A DNA stretch of 64,000 bases. Origin: Cupriavidus pauculus. GTDB taxonomy: Bacteria > Pseudomonadota > Gammaproteobacteria > Burkholderiales > Burkholderiaceae. Below, one piece after another: positions 53,585-63,998 of this stretch; position 1 is the first letter of the stretch; each line of letters begins with the position of its first letter. The notes under the pieces are model-generated. The model did no database searches and had not been told where the DNA came from. It worked only from the letters and a program-made list of their open reading frames with translations. Made by a program: the position numbers and the translations under genes. Location: positions 372,001-436,000 of the forward strand of contig NZ_VZOW01000001.1 of NCBI RefSeq assembly GCF_008801835.1, in the 5' to 3' direction.

Positions 53585-53604
53585 GAATTTCACAAATGAA
53601 ATTC
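53585..53604. promoter_or_regulatory. Candidate PrpR site GAATTTCA-CAAA-TGAAATTC
   Basis: Perfect 8-bp dyad, same TTTCA/TGAAA half-sites as the first, lying close to it; together they form a pair suitable for PrpR oligomers, about 130 bp upstream of the promoter. Confidence 0.5.
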
Positions 53605-53733
53605 AACTCAACTTTACGCCGCATGAAGCACACTGCGCGGCGCCCCGAGACATCCCGCCAAGCCGCTGATTCGTAAGCACTTTTTAGCCGAAAAATGGCG
53701 TATGGCCCACCTTTTGGAAACGCACACCGCCGC

Positions 53734-53748
53734 TGGCACACCCCTTGC
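53734..53748 (+). promoter_or_regulatory. Sigma-54 promoter of the prp operon
   Basis: TGGCAC-ACCCC-TTGC: an exact match to the -24 element and a good -12 element, with the required 12-bp distance between the GG and GC pairs. The start of transcription would be near 53760, 50 bases before prpB. The adjacent regulator has GAFTGA, so both parts of a sigma-54 circuit are present. Confidence 0.85.
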
Positions 53749-53810
53749 GCTTACCTGCGCCGCCCCTGTTTCGACAGGCTCACGAACATCAGACTCACAG
53801 ATCCACACCC

Positions 53811-54719
53811 ATGACTTTTTCCGCCAACGACCTCGCGCGCTCTGCCGGCGCACGCTTCCGCCAAGCCCTGATCGACGAAACACCGCTGCAGATTCCTGGC
53901 GCGATCAATGCCAATCACGCGCTGCTGGCCAAGCGCGCCGGCTACCGCGCAATCTATCTGTCGGGCGGCGGCGTGGCGGCTGGATCGCTGGGCCTGCCCG
54001 ACCTGGGCATCTCGAACCTCGACGACGTGCTGACCGATATCCGCCGCATCACCGACGTCTGCGACACCCCGCTGCTGGTCGACGTCGACACCGGATTCGG
54101 TTCGTCGGCCTTCAATGTGGCGCGCACCACGCGGTCGCTGATCAAGTTTGGCGCGGCAGCCATGCACATCGAGGATCAGGTCGGCGCCAAGCGCTGCGGG
54201 CATCGTCCCAACAAGGAAATCGTCGGCCAGGATGAGATGGTCGACCGCATCAAAGCGGCAGTCGATGCGCGCACGGACGAGAACTTCGTGATCATGGCGC
54301 GCACCGACGCGCTGGCCGTGGAAGGCCTGGACCGCGCCATCGAGCGCGCCGTGGCCTGCGCGGAAGCCGGCGCCGACGCCATCTTCCCGGAAGCCATGAC
54401 CGACCTGGACATGTACGCGCGGTTTGTCGATGCGGTGAAGGTGCCGGTGCTGGCCAATCTGACCGAATTTGGGGCCACGCCGTATTTCACGCTGGACGAC
54501 CTGCGCGGCGTGGGCGTCGCCATGGCACTTTATCCGCTGTCCGCCTTCCGCGCCGCCAACAAGGCCGCCGAGAACGTCTATACGGCGATCCGCCGCGACG
54601 GCACCCAGCGCAACGTGGTCGACACGATGCAAACCCGCGCCGAACTTTACGAGCGCATCGACTACCATGCCTACGAGCAGAAGCTGGACGCGCTGTTCGC
54701 CCAAGGCAAGGCCAAGTAA
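53811..54719 (+). CDS. prpB: 2-methylisocitrate lyase
   Basis: 302 residues from the ATG at 53811. Isocitrate-lyase superfamily with active-site KRCGH at residues 127-131 (Cys129) and the metal-binding VDVDTGFG near 90-97; [38 protein letters not shown] is the usual PrpB end. Cleaves 2-methylisocitrate to pyruvate and succinate. First gene of prpBC-acnD-prpF behind the sigma-54 promoter. Confidence 0.96.
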   Translation: MTFSANDLARSAGARFRQALIDETPLQIPGAINANHALLAKRAGYRAIYLSGGGVAAGSLGLPDLGISNLDDVLTDIRRITDVCDTPLLVDVDTGFGSSAFNVARTTRSLIKFGAAAMHIEDQVGAKRCGHRPNKEIVGQDEMVDRIKAAVDARTDENFVIMARTDALAVEGLDRAIERAVACAEAGADAIFPEAMTDLDMYARFVDAVKVPVLANLTEFGATPYFTLDDLRGVGVAMALYPLSAFRAANKAAENVYTAIRRDGTQRNVVDTMQTRAELYERIDYHAYEQKLDALFAQGKAK

Positions 54720-54818
54720 GCGGCCTCCAATCATCCAGAAGACAACCGAGACGAGACGCAAGTCGCGCCACACACCATGGCAGCTCGCAAACCATCCACA
54801 AGAAGCAAGGAGACCCCA

Positions 54819-55976
54819 ATGTCCGAAGCCCAACCGCTGGCCACGCCAAAACCCAAGAAGTCCGTTGCCCTGTCCGGGATTGCCGCCGGCAATACCGCGC
54901 TGTGCACCGTTGGCCGCAGCGGCAACGATCTCCACTATCGCGGCTACGACATCCTGGACATCGCCGATACCTGCGAATTCGAGGAAATCGCCCACCTGCT
55001 GGTGCACGGCAAACTGCCCACCCGCTCTGAACTGGCGGCCTACAAGACCAAGCTGAAATCGCTGCGCGGCCTGCCCGCCAACGTCAAGGCGGCACTCGAA
55101 TGGGTGCCGGCCAGCGCGCATCCGATGGATGTGATGCGCACCGGCGTGTCCGTGCTGGGCACCGTGCTGCCGGAAAAGGACGACCACAACACGCCGGGCG
55201 CGCGCGATATTGCCGACCGCCTGATGGCAAGCCTGGGCTCGATGCTGCTGTACTGGTACCACTACAGCCATAACGGCCGCCGCATCGAGGTGGAAACCGA
55301 CGACGATTCGATCGCCGCGCACTTCCTGCACCTGCTGCACGGCGAGGCGCCGTCCAAGCTTTGGGAACGCGCGATGCAGACGTCGCTGATCCTGTACGCG
55401 GAGCACGAGTTCAACGCCTCGACGTTTGCCTGCCGCGTGGTGGCCGGCACCGGCTCCGACATGTATTCGGCGATCTGCGGCGGCATCGGCGCGCTGCGCG
55501 GTCCCAAGCATGGCGGCGCCAACGAGGTGGCGTTCGAGATCCAGAAGCGCTACGACACGCCGGACGAGGCCGAGGCCGATATCCGCCGCCGCGTGGAAAA
55601 CAAGGAAGTGGTGATCGGCTTCGGCCACCCGGTCTACACGATCAGCGATCCGCGCAACGTGGTGATCAAGGAAGTGGCGCGCAAGCTGTCGAAGGACGCC
55701 GGTTCGATGAAGATGTTCGATATCGCCGAGCGCCTGGAAACCGTGATGGCCGACGCCAAGAAGATGTTCCCGAACCTGGACTGGTTCAGCGCCGTGAGCT
55801 ATCACATGATGAGCGTGCCGACCGCGATGTTCACGCCGCTGTTCGTGATCGCCCGCACCTCTGGCTGGGCCGCGCACGTGATCGAGCAGCGCATCGACAA
55901 CAAGATCATCCGCCCGACGGCCAACTACACCGGCCCCGAGAACCTGAAGTTCCTGCCGATCGACAAGCGCGCCTGA
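54819..55976 (+). CDS. prpC: 2-methylcitrate synthase
   Basis: 385 residues from ATG 54819 (AAGGAG upstream). Citrate-synthase fold with [35 protein letters not shown] at the start, [43 protein letters not shown] (catalytic His motifs) and the end [11 protein letters not shown]. Condenses propionyl-CoA with oxaloacetate. 99 bp after prpB. Confidence 0.96.
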   Translation: MSEAQPLATPKPKKSVALSGIAAGNTALCTVGRSGNDLHYRGYDILDIADTCEFEEIAHLLVHGKLPTRSELAAYKTKLKSLRGLPANVKAALEWVPASAHPMDVMRTGVSVLGTVLPEKDDHNTPGARDIADRLMASLGSMLLYWYHYSHNGRRIEVETDDDSIAAHFLHLLHGEAPSKLWERAMQTSLILYAEHEFNASTFACRVVAGTGSDMYSAICGGIGALRGPKHGGANEVAFEIQKRYDTPDEAEADIRRRVENKEVVIGFGHPVYTISDPRNVVIKEVARKLSKDAGSMKMFDIAERLETVMADAKKMFPNLDWFSAVSYHMMSVPTAMFTPLFVIARTSGWAAHVIEQRIDNKIIRPTANYTGPENLKFLPIDKRA

Positions 55977-56057
55977 TCGTCACCCGCAACAAGAACAGTG
56001 CCGCCGCCCGCGCCCGCGCACCTGCCGGGCGGCCGGCACGACAGTCTCCACGACGCC

Positions 56058-58655
56058 ATGAACACTGCATACCGCAAACCGCTGCCCGGCACCGCGCTCG
56101 ATTACTTCGACGCCCGTGCCGCAGTCAACGACATTTCCCCGGGCGCCTGGGACAAGCTGCCGTACACATCGCGCGTACTGGCCGAGAATCTGGTGCGCCG
56201 CTGCGACCCCGCCACGCTGACCGCGTCGCTCAAGCAACTGATCGAACGCAAGCGCGACCTGGACTTTCCGTGGTATCCGGCGCGCGTGGTGTGCCATGAC
56301 ATCCTGGGCCAGACCGCGCTGGTCGACCTGGCCGGCCTGCGCGACGCGATTGCCGATCAGGGCGGCGATCCGGCCAAGGTCAACCCGGTGGTGCCGGTGC
56401 AGTTGATCGTCGACCACTCGCTGGCGGTGGAATGCGGCGGTTTCGATCCCGATGCGTTCGCGAAGAATCGCGCCATCGAGGATCGCCGCAACGAGGACCG
56501 CTTCGACTTCATCAACTGGACCAAGAAGGCGTTCCGCAATGTCGACGTGATCCCGCCGGGCAACGGCATCATGCACCAGATCAACCTGGAAAAGATGTCG
56601 CCGGTGATCCACGCCGACCAGGGCGTTGCCTATCCCGATACCTGCGTCGGCACCGACAGCCACACGCCGCACGTCGATGCGCTGGGCGTGATCGCTATCG
56701 GCGTGGGCGGCCTGGAAGCCGAAAACGTGATGCTGGGCCGCGCGTCGTGGATGCGCCTGCCCGATATCGTCGGCGTGGAGCTGACCGGCCGCCGCCAGCC
56801 CGGCATCACCGCCACCGACATCGTGCTGGCGCTGACCGAGTTCCTGCGCAAGGAAAAAGTGGTCGGCGCCTATCTGGAGTTCCGCGGCGAAGGCGCTGCC
56901 AGCCTGACGCTGGGCGACCGCGCCACCATTTCGAACATGGCGCCCGAGTACGGCGCCACGGCGGCGATGTTCTTCATCGATGCGCAGACCACCGAATACC
57001 TGCGCCTGACCGGCCGCGACGACGCGCAGGTGCAACTGGTGGAAACCTATGCCCGCACCGCGGGTCTCTGGGCCGATGCCCTGGCGACCGCCGAATACGA
57101 GCGCGTATTGCATTTCGACCTGTCCAGCGTGGTGCGCAACATGGCCGGCCCGTCCAACCCGCACAAGCGCCTGCCGACCTCCGATCTGGCAGCGCGCGGC
57201 ATCGCGGGCAAGTGGGAAGAAACGCCGGGCCTGATGCCCGACGGCGCGGTCATCATCGCCGCCATCACCAGTTGCACCAATACCAGTAACCCGCGCAACG
57301 TGATTGCCGCCGCACTGCTGGCGCGCAACGCCAATGCGCGCGGCCTGACGCGCAAGCCGTGGGTCAAGTCGTCGCTGGCGCCGGGATCGAAGGCGGTCGA
57401 ACTCTATCTGCAAGAATCGGGACTGCTGCCCGATCTGGAAAAGCTCGGCTTCGGCATCGTGGCATTTGCCTGCACCACCTGCAACGGCATGTCGGGCGCG
57501 CTGGACCCAAAGATCCAGCAGGAGATCATCGACCGCGACCTCTATGCCACCGCCGTGCTGTCGGGCAACCGCAATTTCGACGGGCGTATCCATCCCTACG
57601 CGAAGCAGGCGTTCCTGGCGTCGCCGCCGCTGGTGGTGGCCTACGCGATTGCCGGCACGATCCGCTTCGATATCGAACGCGATGCGCTGGGCACGGACGC
57701 GAGCGGCCAGCCGGTATACCTGAAGGACCTGTGGCCCAGCGACGAGGAAATCGACGCCATCGTCAAGCAGAGCGTGAAGCCCGAGCAGTTCCGCAAGGTC
57801 TACGAACCGATGTTCGCGATTCACGCCGACAGCGGCGAGCGCGTGGACCCGCTCTATGACTGGCGTCCGCAGAGCACGTACATCCGCCGTCCGCCGTACT
57901 GGGAAGGCGCGCTGGCTGGCGAGCGCACGCTGCGCGGCATGCGCGCGCTGGCGGTGCTGGGCGACAACATCACGACCGACCACCTGTCGCCGTCGAATGC
58001 CATCCTGCCGGACAGCGCGGCCGGCGAATACCTGGCCAAGATGGGCCTGCCCGAAGAGGATTTCAATTCGTACGCCACGCACCGCGGCGATCACCTGACC
58101 GCGCAGCGCGCGACCTTTGCCAACCCGACCCTGACCAACGAGATGGCCGTGGTGGATGGCGCCGTGAAGAAGGGATCGCTGGCGCGTATCGAACCCGAAG
58201 GCAAGGTCGTGCGCATGTGGGAGGCGATCGAGACCTACATGGCGCGCAAGCAGCCGCTGATCGTGGTGGCCGGCGCGGACTACGGCCAGGGATCGTCGCG
58301 CGACTGGGCTGCCAAGGGCGTGCGGCTAGCGGGCGTGGAAGCCATCGTGGCCGAAGGCTTCGAGCGCATCCACCGCACCAACCTGATCGGCATGGGCGTG
58401 CTGCCGGTGGAGTTCTTCCCGGGCACCAACCGCATCACGCTAGGCATCGACGGCACCGAAACCTTCGATATCGTCGGCGCGCGCAGGCCGCGTGCGGAAC
58501 TGACGCTGGTCATCCATCGCCGTACCGGCGAAAAAGTGGAAGTGCCGGTGCTGTGCCGTCTCGACAGCGACGAGGAAGTGTCGATCTACGAAGCCGGCGG
58601 CGTGCTGCAGCGCTTTGCGCAAGACTTCCTCGAATCGTCGCGCGCGGCGGCCTGA
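56058..58655 (+). CDS. acnD: Fe/S-dependent 2-methylcitrate dehydratase
   Basis: 865 residues, the usual AcnD length. Aconitase A-type; cluster cysteines are in ITSCTNTSNP (near residue 411) and ACTTCNGMSG (near 475-480). Starts at ATG 56058; the segment before it is Pro/Ala-rich and unlike AcnD. Converts 2-methylcitrate toward 2-methylisocitrate, replacing PrpD, together with PrpF. Confidence 0.95.
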   Translation: MNTAYRKPLPGTALDYFDARAAVNDISPGAWDKLPYTSRVLAENLVRRCDPATLTASLKQLIERKRDLDFPWYPARVVCHDILGQTALVDLAGLRDAIADQGGDPAKVNPVVPVQLIVDHSLAVECGGFDPDAFAKNRAIEDRRNEDRFDFINWTKKAFRNVDVIPPGNGIMHQINLEKMSPVIHADQGVAYPDTCVGTDSHTPHVDALGVIAIGVGGLEAENVMLGRASWMRLPDIVGVELTGRRQPGITATDIVLALTEFLRKEKVVGAYLEFRGEGAASLTLGDRATISNMAPEYGATAAMFFIDAQTTEYLRLTGRDDAQVQLVETYARTAGLWADALATAEYERVLHFDLSSVVRNMAGPSNPHKRLPTSDLAARGIAGKWEETPGLMPDGAVIIAAITSCTNTSNPRNVIAAALLARNANARGLTRKPWVKSSLAPGSKAVELYLQESGLLPDLEKLGFGIVAFACTTCNGMSGALDPKIQQEIIDRDLYATAVLSGNRNFDGRIHPYAKQAFLASPPLVVAYAIAGTIRFDIERDALGTDASGQPVYLKDLWPSDEEIDAIVKQSVKPEQFRKVYEPMFAIHADSGERVDPLYDWRPQSTYIRRPPYWEGALAGERTLRGMRALAVLGDNITTDHLSPSNAILPDSAAGEYLAKMGLPEEDFNSYATHRGDHLTAQRATFANPTLTNEMAVVDGAVKKGSLARIEPEGKVVRMWEAIETYMARKQPLIVVAGADYGQGSSRDWAAKGVRLAGVEAIVAEGFERIHRTNLIGMGVLPVEFFPGTNRITLGIDGTETFDIVGARRPRAELTLVIHRRTGEKVEVPVLCRLDSDEEVSIYEAGGVLQRFAQDFLESSRAAA

Positions 58656-58680
58656 ACGGGAACGAACGGGAAACATCACC

Positions 58681-59874
58681 ATGTCTCACGCACCTCAAAT
58701 CAAGATCCCCGCCACGTATCTGCGTGGCGGCACCAGCAAGGGCGTGTTCTTCCGCCTGCAGGACCTGCCCGAAGCGGCGCAGAGGCCCGGACCGGCGCGC
58801 GACAAACTGCTGTTGCGCGTGATCGGCAGCCCCGATCCGTACGGCAAGCAGATCGACGGCATGGGCGCGGCCACGTCGAGCACCAGCAAGGCGGTGATCA
58901 TCTCGAAGAGCACGCACCCTGATCACGATGTCGATTACTTGTTCGGCCAGGTGTCGATCGACCAGCCGTTTGTCGACTGGAGCGGCAACTGCGGCAATCT
59001 GTCGGCGGCTGTCGGCCCGTTCGCGGTCAGCAACGGCTTTCTCGATGCTTCACGCATTCCGCGCAACGGCACCGTGGTCGTGAAAATCTGGCAGGCCAAC
59101 ATCGGCAAGACCATCGTCGCGCATGTGCCGATCACCGACGGCGCGGTGCAGGAAACCGGCGACTTCGAACTCGATGGCGTCACGTTCCCGGCCGCGGAAG
59201 TCCAGCTCGAATTCATGGATCCGGCCGCCGAGGAAGGCGATGACGGCGGCGGCGCGATGTTCCCGACCGGCAACGTGGTCGACGACCTCGAAGTGCCCGG
59301 CGTCGGCACGCTCAAGGCGACGATGATCAACGCCGGGATTCCGACGATCTTCGTCAACGCCGAATCCATCGGCTACACCGGCACCGAACTGCAGGACGCC
59401 ATCAACGGCGATCCCAAGGCGCTGGCGATGTTCGAGACCATTCGTGCCCACGGTGCGTTGCGCATGGGTCTGATCCGGAACATCGACGAAGCCGCGCGGC
59501 GTCAGCACACCCCCAAGGTGGCGTTTGTCGCTAAGCCGGCCGCCTACACCGCGTCCAGCGGCAAGACGGTCAAGGCAGAAGACGTGGACCTGCTGGTCCG
59601 CGCGCTGTCGATGGGCAAGCTGCACCACGCGATGATGGGCACCGCGGCCGTCGCCATCGGCACCGCCGCCGCGATCCCCGGCACGCTGGTCAATCTTGCG
59701 GCCGGCGGCGGCGAGCGTCAGGCCGTGCGCTTCGGCCATCCGTCGGGCACGCTGCGCGTGGGTGCGCAGGCCACCTTCGCCGACGGCCAATGGACCGTGA
59801 CGAAAGCCATCATGAGCCGCAGCGCCCGCGTGCTGATGGAAGGCTGGGTGCGCGTGCCGGCGGACGCGTTCTAA
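58681..59874 (+). CDS. prpF: PrpF, 2-methylaconitate isomerase
   Basis: 397 residues from ATG 58681, 25 bp after acnD. Diaminopimelate-epimerase-like fold: IPATYLRGGTSKGVFFRLQDLPEAAQ, DGMGAATSSTSKAVIISKSTHPDHDVDYLFGQVSIDQPFVDWSGNCGNLSAAVGPFAV, and the end VRFGHPSGTLRVGAQATFADGQWTVTKAIMSRSARVLMEGWVRVPADAF. Isomerises trans/cis 2-methylaconitate so AcnD's product can be hydrated. Last gene of the operon; a hairpin follows. Confidence 0.96.
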   Translation: MSHAPQIKIPATYLRGGTSKGVFFRLQDLPEAAQRPGPARDKLLLRVIGSPDPYGKQIDGMGAATSSTSKAVIISKSTHPDHDVDYLFGQVSIDQPFVDWSGNCGNLSAAVGPFAVSNGFLDASRIPRNGTVVVKIWQANIGKTIVAHVPITDGAVQETGDFELDGVTFPAAEVQLEFMDPAAEEGDDGGGAMFPTGNVVDDLEVPGVGTLKATMINAGIPTIFVNAESIGYTGTELQDAINGDPKALAMFETIRAHGALRMGLIRNIDEAARRQHTPKVAFVAKPAAYTASSGKTVKAEDVDLLVRALSMGKLHHAMMGTAAVAIGTAAAIPGTLVNLAAGGGERQAVRFGHPSGTLRVGAQATFADGQWTVTKAIMSRSARVLMEGWVRVPADAF

Positions 59875-59907
59875 TCCATCCTCGCAAGTCTTCGCGCACG
59901 GTTGGCG

Positions 59908-59945
59908 GCGGCATCTGCCCGGGAGGGTAGATGCCGCTTTGTCTT
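59908..59945 (+). terminator. Terminator of the prp operon
   Basis: GCGGCATCT pairs with AGATGCCGC (9 bp, loop of 12) and is followed by TTTGTCTT. It lies 34 bp after prpF. Confidence 0.75.
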
Positions 59946-60088
59946 AACGGGCATACGTTTGCGAGGGCGCGCATTGCGCCAGGTTGTCGACGCAACGCAC
60001 ATGCGTCGGTATAGTTGCCGCTCCGTTGGCAAGACATGCCAGGCAGAACCCAGGCATGCCGTGCCGGCGAAAATCCGTGAAACGATGA

Positions 60089-61270
<1,182 letters not shown>

Positions 61271-61384
61271 CGCGATAGCTGGCGAGGCGGCCCGACGATC
61301 GACACCGCGGGCCGCCGATGCGGCCTACCGCGCCCGGAAAAGTGCCATAGGGCAACACCACGCGCAGAACGCCTCCGCCCGCCG

Positions 61385-61834
61385 CTACAGCAGGGCCGTG
61401 CTCGTCAGCGCCTTGGCCGCGAGCACGGCCGCCTCGGCATCGCGCTGCGCGTAGACCGACACCTCCGTCACCACCTGGCGCTTGCCGCGCCGCACCACAT
61501 CGGCCACGCCGCGCAGCGTTGCGGACCGTGCCGCCGCAAGGTACTGGATCGACAAAGACCCAGTTGCACCGCCCTTCACCACTTCCAGGTCGACGCCGGT
61601 AAATGCCGCGGCCGCGCCGGCCACGTCGATTAGCGTCGCGATCACGCCACCGTGGACCATATCGCCCACCGTGATGTGTTGCATGCTGAACGGCAGCAGC
61701 ACCTCGACGTGATCGAGCGCCACCACATCGAATCGCATACCGAGCATGCGCGCCACCGGCGAGCCCATCAGCACGGCTTCCAGCATCGCGGCGTTGCGGG
61801 GATCGACGGTCGGGACGGATTCAGGGTTGGACAT
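61385..61834 (-). CDS. PaaI/YdiI-like hot-dog thioesterase
   Basis: 149 residues from the ATG at 61832-61834. Hot-dog fold: PVARMLGMRFDVVALDHVEVLLPFSMQHITVGDMVHGGVIATLIDVAGAAAAFTGVDLEVVKGGATGSLSIQYLAAARSATLRGVADVVRRGKRQVVTEVSVYAQRDA, with MVHGG in the position of the catalytic HGG motif. Members hydrolyse acyl-CoA thioesters. An upstream in-frame GTG start (61906) would add 24 residues coded partly by the tandem octamer repeat; SD context favours the ATG. Confidence 0.88.
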   Translation of the reverse strand: MSNPESVPTVDPRNAAMLEAVLMGSPVARMLGMRFDVVALDHVEVLLPFSMQHITVGDMVHGGVIATLIDVAGAAAAFTGVDLEVVKGGATGSLSIQYLAAARSATLRGVADVVRRGKRQVVTEVSVYAQRDAEAAVLAAKALTSTALL

Positions 61835-61858
61835 CAGCGGGCTCCGGTGATGGCAAAC

Positions 61859-61891
61859 GGGAAAAATGGAAAAAGGGAAAAAGGGGAAAAA
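61859..61891. repeat. Tandem 8-bp repeat upstream of the thioesterase gene
   Basis: Four copies of an octamer on the plus strand: GGGAAAAA, TGGAAAAA, GGGAAAAA, GGGGAAAAA (last unit 9 bp). The run lies 25-57 bp before the thioesterase ATG (minus strand), i.e. in its leader or promoter. Unit-number changes could alter spacing or, if the upstream GTG is used, the reading frame. Confidence 0.85.
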
Positions 61892-61989
61892 CGAAATCGA
61901 AGGCACGGTTCAGCCTAGTCGCCATGCACGCCGACCACAATGACTTCCGGGGTAATCCCCCACCGTCGGGGGCGACCACCCGGCCCGTT

Positions 61990-61995
61990 TATAAT
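61990..61995 (+). promoter_or_regulatory. TATAAT -10 element before the DUF1289 gene
   Basis: An exact TATAAT stands 32 bases before the chosen ATG, leaving a leader of about 25 nt. No good -35 hexamer is seen 16-18 bp upstream. Confidence 0.4.
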
Positions 61996-62026
61996 GTGCG
62001 GCTAATTGCTGCCCCCGTCCCTCTTG

Positions 62027-62314
62027 ATGCCCGCCGATCCTTCCGAAATGCCCGTCCCCACCGCCGCTGTCGACTCTGTCGACCCCGACCCGGCGCAGAC
62101 GCGGCTGGAGCATCGCCCGGACCAGGGCCTGGACGACCGGCCGGACAGCCCGTGCGTCGGCATCTGTTCCACGTTGTTCGACGACGTATGCCAGGGATGC
62201 GGCCGAACGGCGGCCGAAGTCAGCAACTGGGTGTTTTATAGCGACGCCGAAAAGCAGGTGATCTGGGAGCGCATCACTCGTGAAGGTACGGCGCGCCGCT
62301 TCCAGCGCGGCTAG
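62027..62314 (+). CDS. DUF1289 family small Cys-rich protein
   Basis: 95 residues from ATG 62027; another ATG at 62048 is possible. DUF1289 signature: SPCVGICSTLFDDVCQGCGRTAAEVSNWVFYSDAEKQVIWERI with four Cys (CxxxC...CxxC). Function not known to me; often near oxidative-stress or fermentation genes. Confidence 0.9.
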   Translation: MPADPSEMPVPTAAVDSVDPDPAQTRLEHRPDQGLDDRPDSPCVGICSTLFDDVCQGCGRTAAEVSNWVFYSDAEKQVIWERITREGTARRFQRG

Positions 62315-62345
62315 TCACCAAGCCGGGAAGCGGCCCACCGGCGCA

Positions 62346-63050
62346 TCATCCTCCGGCCAGGCGCCTTTCCATATTCTCGACCTCGCGATTTGCCACGCGT
62401 TGGCGCGCCAGCTTGCGCCAGCTTTCCGCCAGCGGCGCTAACTGCGCCATCTCTTCAAGCGCCGCGTAGTCAAGCCGGTCCACGTACAGCACGCGAAGCA
62501 GGCGCTGCAGGGTCCATTGCGAAAAAGGCCGATCGAGCGGCACCAGCCGGCTGCCGGCCGCAACCTCGCCGTCTTCGAGTACGCGGTAATACCAGCCCGT
62601 CCGCCCGCTGCCCTGCACCGCGCGCGACATGCCCGCAAACCCGAAACGGTGATTGAGTTTCCAGCACGGCTGGCGCGCCTGCGATACCTCGACCAGCGCC
62701 GACCCAAGCCGGAAACGGTCTCCCACACACACGTGGGCCTCGATCAGACCCGACGTGCTGAAGTTTTCACCGAACGCGCCCGCGCGATCAAGCATGGCGA
62801 GGTTCGCGCCATGCGCGGCAAGATTGTCGCGCCACGCGGCGTAGTGATCGCGCGGGTAATGATGGAGCGCCTTCTCCTGGCCGCCGTGGTGTTTCGGATC
62901 GCCCTGTTCGTCGATTGCCAGGCCCGTGCGCATCACGCGCACAGGGCCGTCCACCGGCTTCTTGTCGATGGCGCTCGGCACGCCCTTCGGACCGAACGGC
63001 CGGATCGCGCCGGCCAATACCGTATCGATCGGAATGTCGATCTCGACCAT
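62346..63050 (-). CDS. MOSC-domain protein, YiiM-like
   Basis: 234 residues from ATG 63048-63050. MOSC fold with GDPKHHGGQEKALHHYPRDHYAAW and the conserved Cys in QARQPCWKLNHRFGF. YiiM-type proteins reduce N-hydroxylated compounds with a molybdenum cofactor, the sulphur-linked Cys binding Mo. It starts 2 bp after the amidotransferase stop and is probably co-transcribed with it. Confidence 0.9.
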   Translation of the reverse strand: MVEIDIPIDTVLAGAIRPFGPKGVPSAIDKKPVDGPVRVMRTGLAIDEQGDPKHHGGQEKALHHYPRDHYAAWRDNLAAHGANLAMLDRAGAFGENFSTSGLIEAHVCVGDRFRLGSALVEVSQARQPCWKLNHRFGFAGMSRAVQGSGRTGWYYRVLEDGEVAAGSRLVPLDRPFSQWTLQRLLRVLYVDRLDYAALEEMAQLAPLAESWRKLARQRVANREVENMERRLAGG

Positions 63051-63052
63051 GC

Positions 63053-63769
63053 TCACAGCCCGGCTTCCTCCATCCATCGCGCGAACATCAGTTCGCCGGC
63101 GCTGGCCACCGTTGCGCCGATCTCGGCGGTACGGCGGCGGATCGTACGCGGATCGATGCCCGCCTTGGACAGCTCCACCGTATGGCCGATCAGCCAGGTC
63201 TCGATGTCACCGGGCTTGACCTCGGGATGGAATTGCAGCGCCAGCACCTGTTTGCCGATGGCGTAGGCCTGATGCGGCGTGGCGTCGGTGGACGCCAGCA
63301 GTTCGGCGCCAGCCGGCAGGTCGAAGGTGTCGCCGTGCCAGTGCAGCACCTCCCAATCGGCGCTGGCCAGCGCCGCAAGCGGTGAGCCCAGGCCGGCCGG
63401 CGTCGGCGTGATGGGCGCCCAGCCAATTTCGCGCGTGCCGGGGTAGACCCGCGCGCCGGCCGCGGCGGCGATCAACTGCGCACCCAGGCACGCGCCGAGC
63501 ATCGGCAGTTCGGCCTCCAGCCGCTGGCGAATCACGTTGATCTCGACTTCCAGCCACGGATAGGCCTCAGTTTCGTAGACGCCGATCGGCCCGCCCAGCA
63601 CGACCAGCAGGTCGGCGGGATCGCTCGCCACGAGTGTCAGGTCGTCGACCCCGGCCTGGAACAGGCGGATCTCGTGGCCGCGGTCGCGCACCACATCGGC
63701 GATGACGCCGGCATGCTCGAATGCGACATGCTGGATCACGTCGGTACGCCGTTGACGGTGTTCACTCAT
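63053..63769 (-). CDS. Class I glutamine amidotransferase (GMP-synthase glutaminase-like)
   Basis: 238 residues. Catalytic Cys in PMLGACLGAQLIAAAAGARVYPG and His-Glu in LQFHPEVKPGDIETW; ILVVLGGPIGVYE-like motif (DLLVVLGGPIGVYETEAYPWLEVE). Such stand-alone proteins act as glutaminases or gamma-glutamyl hydrolases. The MOSC gene follows immediately. Confidence 0.92.
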   Translation of the reverse strand: MSEHRQRRTDVIQHVAFEHAGVIADVVRDRGHEIRLFQAGVDDLTLVASDPADLLVVLGGPIGVYETEAYPWLEVEINVIRQRLEAELPMLGACLGAQLIAAAAGARVYPGTREIGWAPITPTPAGLGSPLAALASADWEVLHWHGDTFDLPAGAELLASTDATPHQAYAIGKQVLALQFHPEVKPGDIETWLIGHTVELSKAGIDPRTIRRRTAEIGATVASAGELMFARWMEEAGL

Positions 63770-63902
63770 CAGATAACTCCTGCATCAATTACGTCGGTCG
63801 GTCTTGGATCAATTGGGGCGAACAGGAAAGATCGCACTGCACGTCGAACTCGATGGCACCACAGCTTCAAAAGGTTGCACGAACAATTAGCTAATCAGCG
63901 AA

Positions 63903-63998
63903 TCAGCGCTGGCCGTCGCGCGCTTCGGAATCGGGGCGCAACACCAGCGTCTCGAAACTGTCTCCGCCGGGATTGCGTCGGTGGGACCCGATGGTGAT
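63903..63998 (-). CDS. C-terminal end of an unidentified protein (5' end outside window)
   Basis: In one minus-strand frame the last 31 residues read ITIGSHRRNPGGDSFETL... ending DSEARDGQR and a TGA at 63903-63905; this frame has protein-like composition, unlike the other two. The rest of the gene is beyond the right edge. No family can be assigned. Confidence 0.35.
   Translation of the reverse strand: MTIGSHRRNPGGDSFETLVLRPDSEARDGQR

Larger units (their letters stand above)
53479..53810. promoter_or_regulatory. 332-bp prpR-prpB control region
   Basis: Holds the sigma-54 promoter of prpBC-acnD-prpF (53734-53748) and two TTTCA/TGAAA dyads at 53566-53579 and 53585-53604 that could be PrpR sites. 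The stretch 53560-53700 is AT-richer than the genes on either side. No coding frame is supported. Confidence 0.6.

Noticed and set aside
53751..58094. Very long open frames on the minus strand opposite prpB, prpC and acnD (up to 708 codons)
   Set aside because: They run exactly opposite strongly recognisable genes, have Arg/His/Gly-rich compositions with no domain pattern, and are expected in GC-rich DNA with codon bias.
61286..61316. Hairpin GGCGGCCCG/CGGGCCGCC between the asparaginase and thioesterase stops
   Set aside because: Nine-bp stem with a long 13-nt loop and no T run; too weak to call a terminator with confidence.
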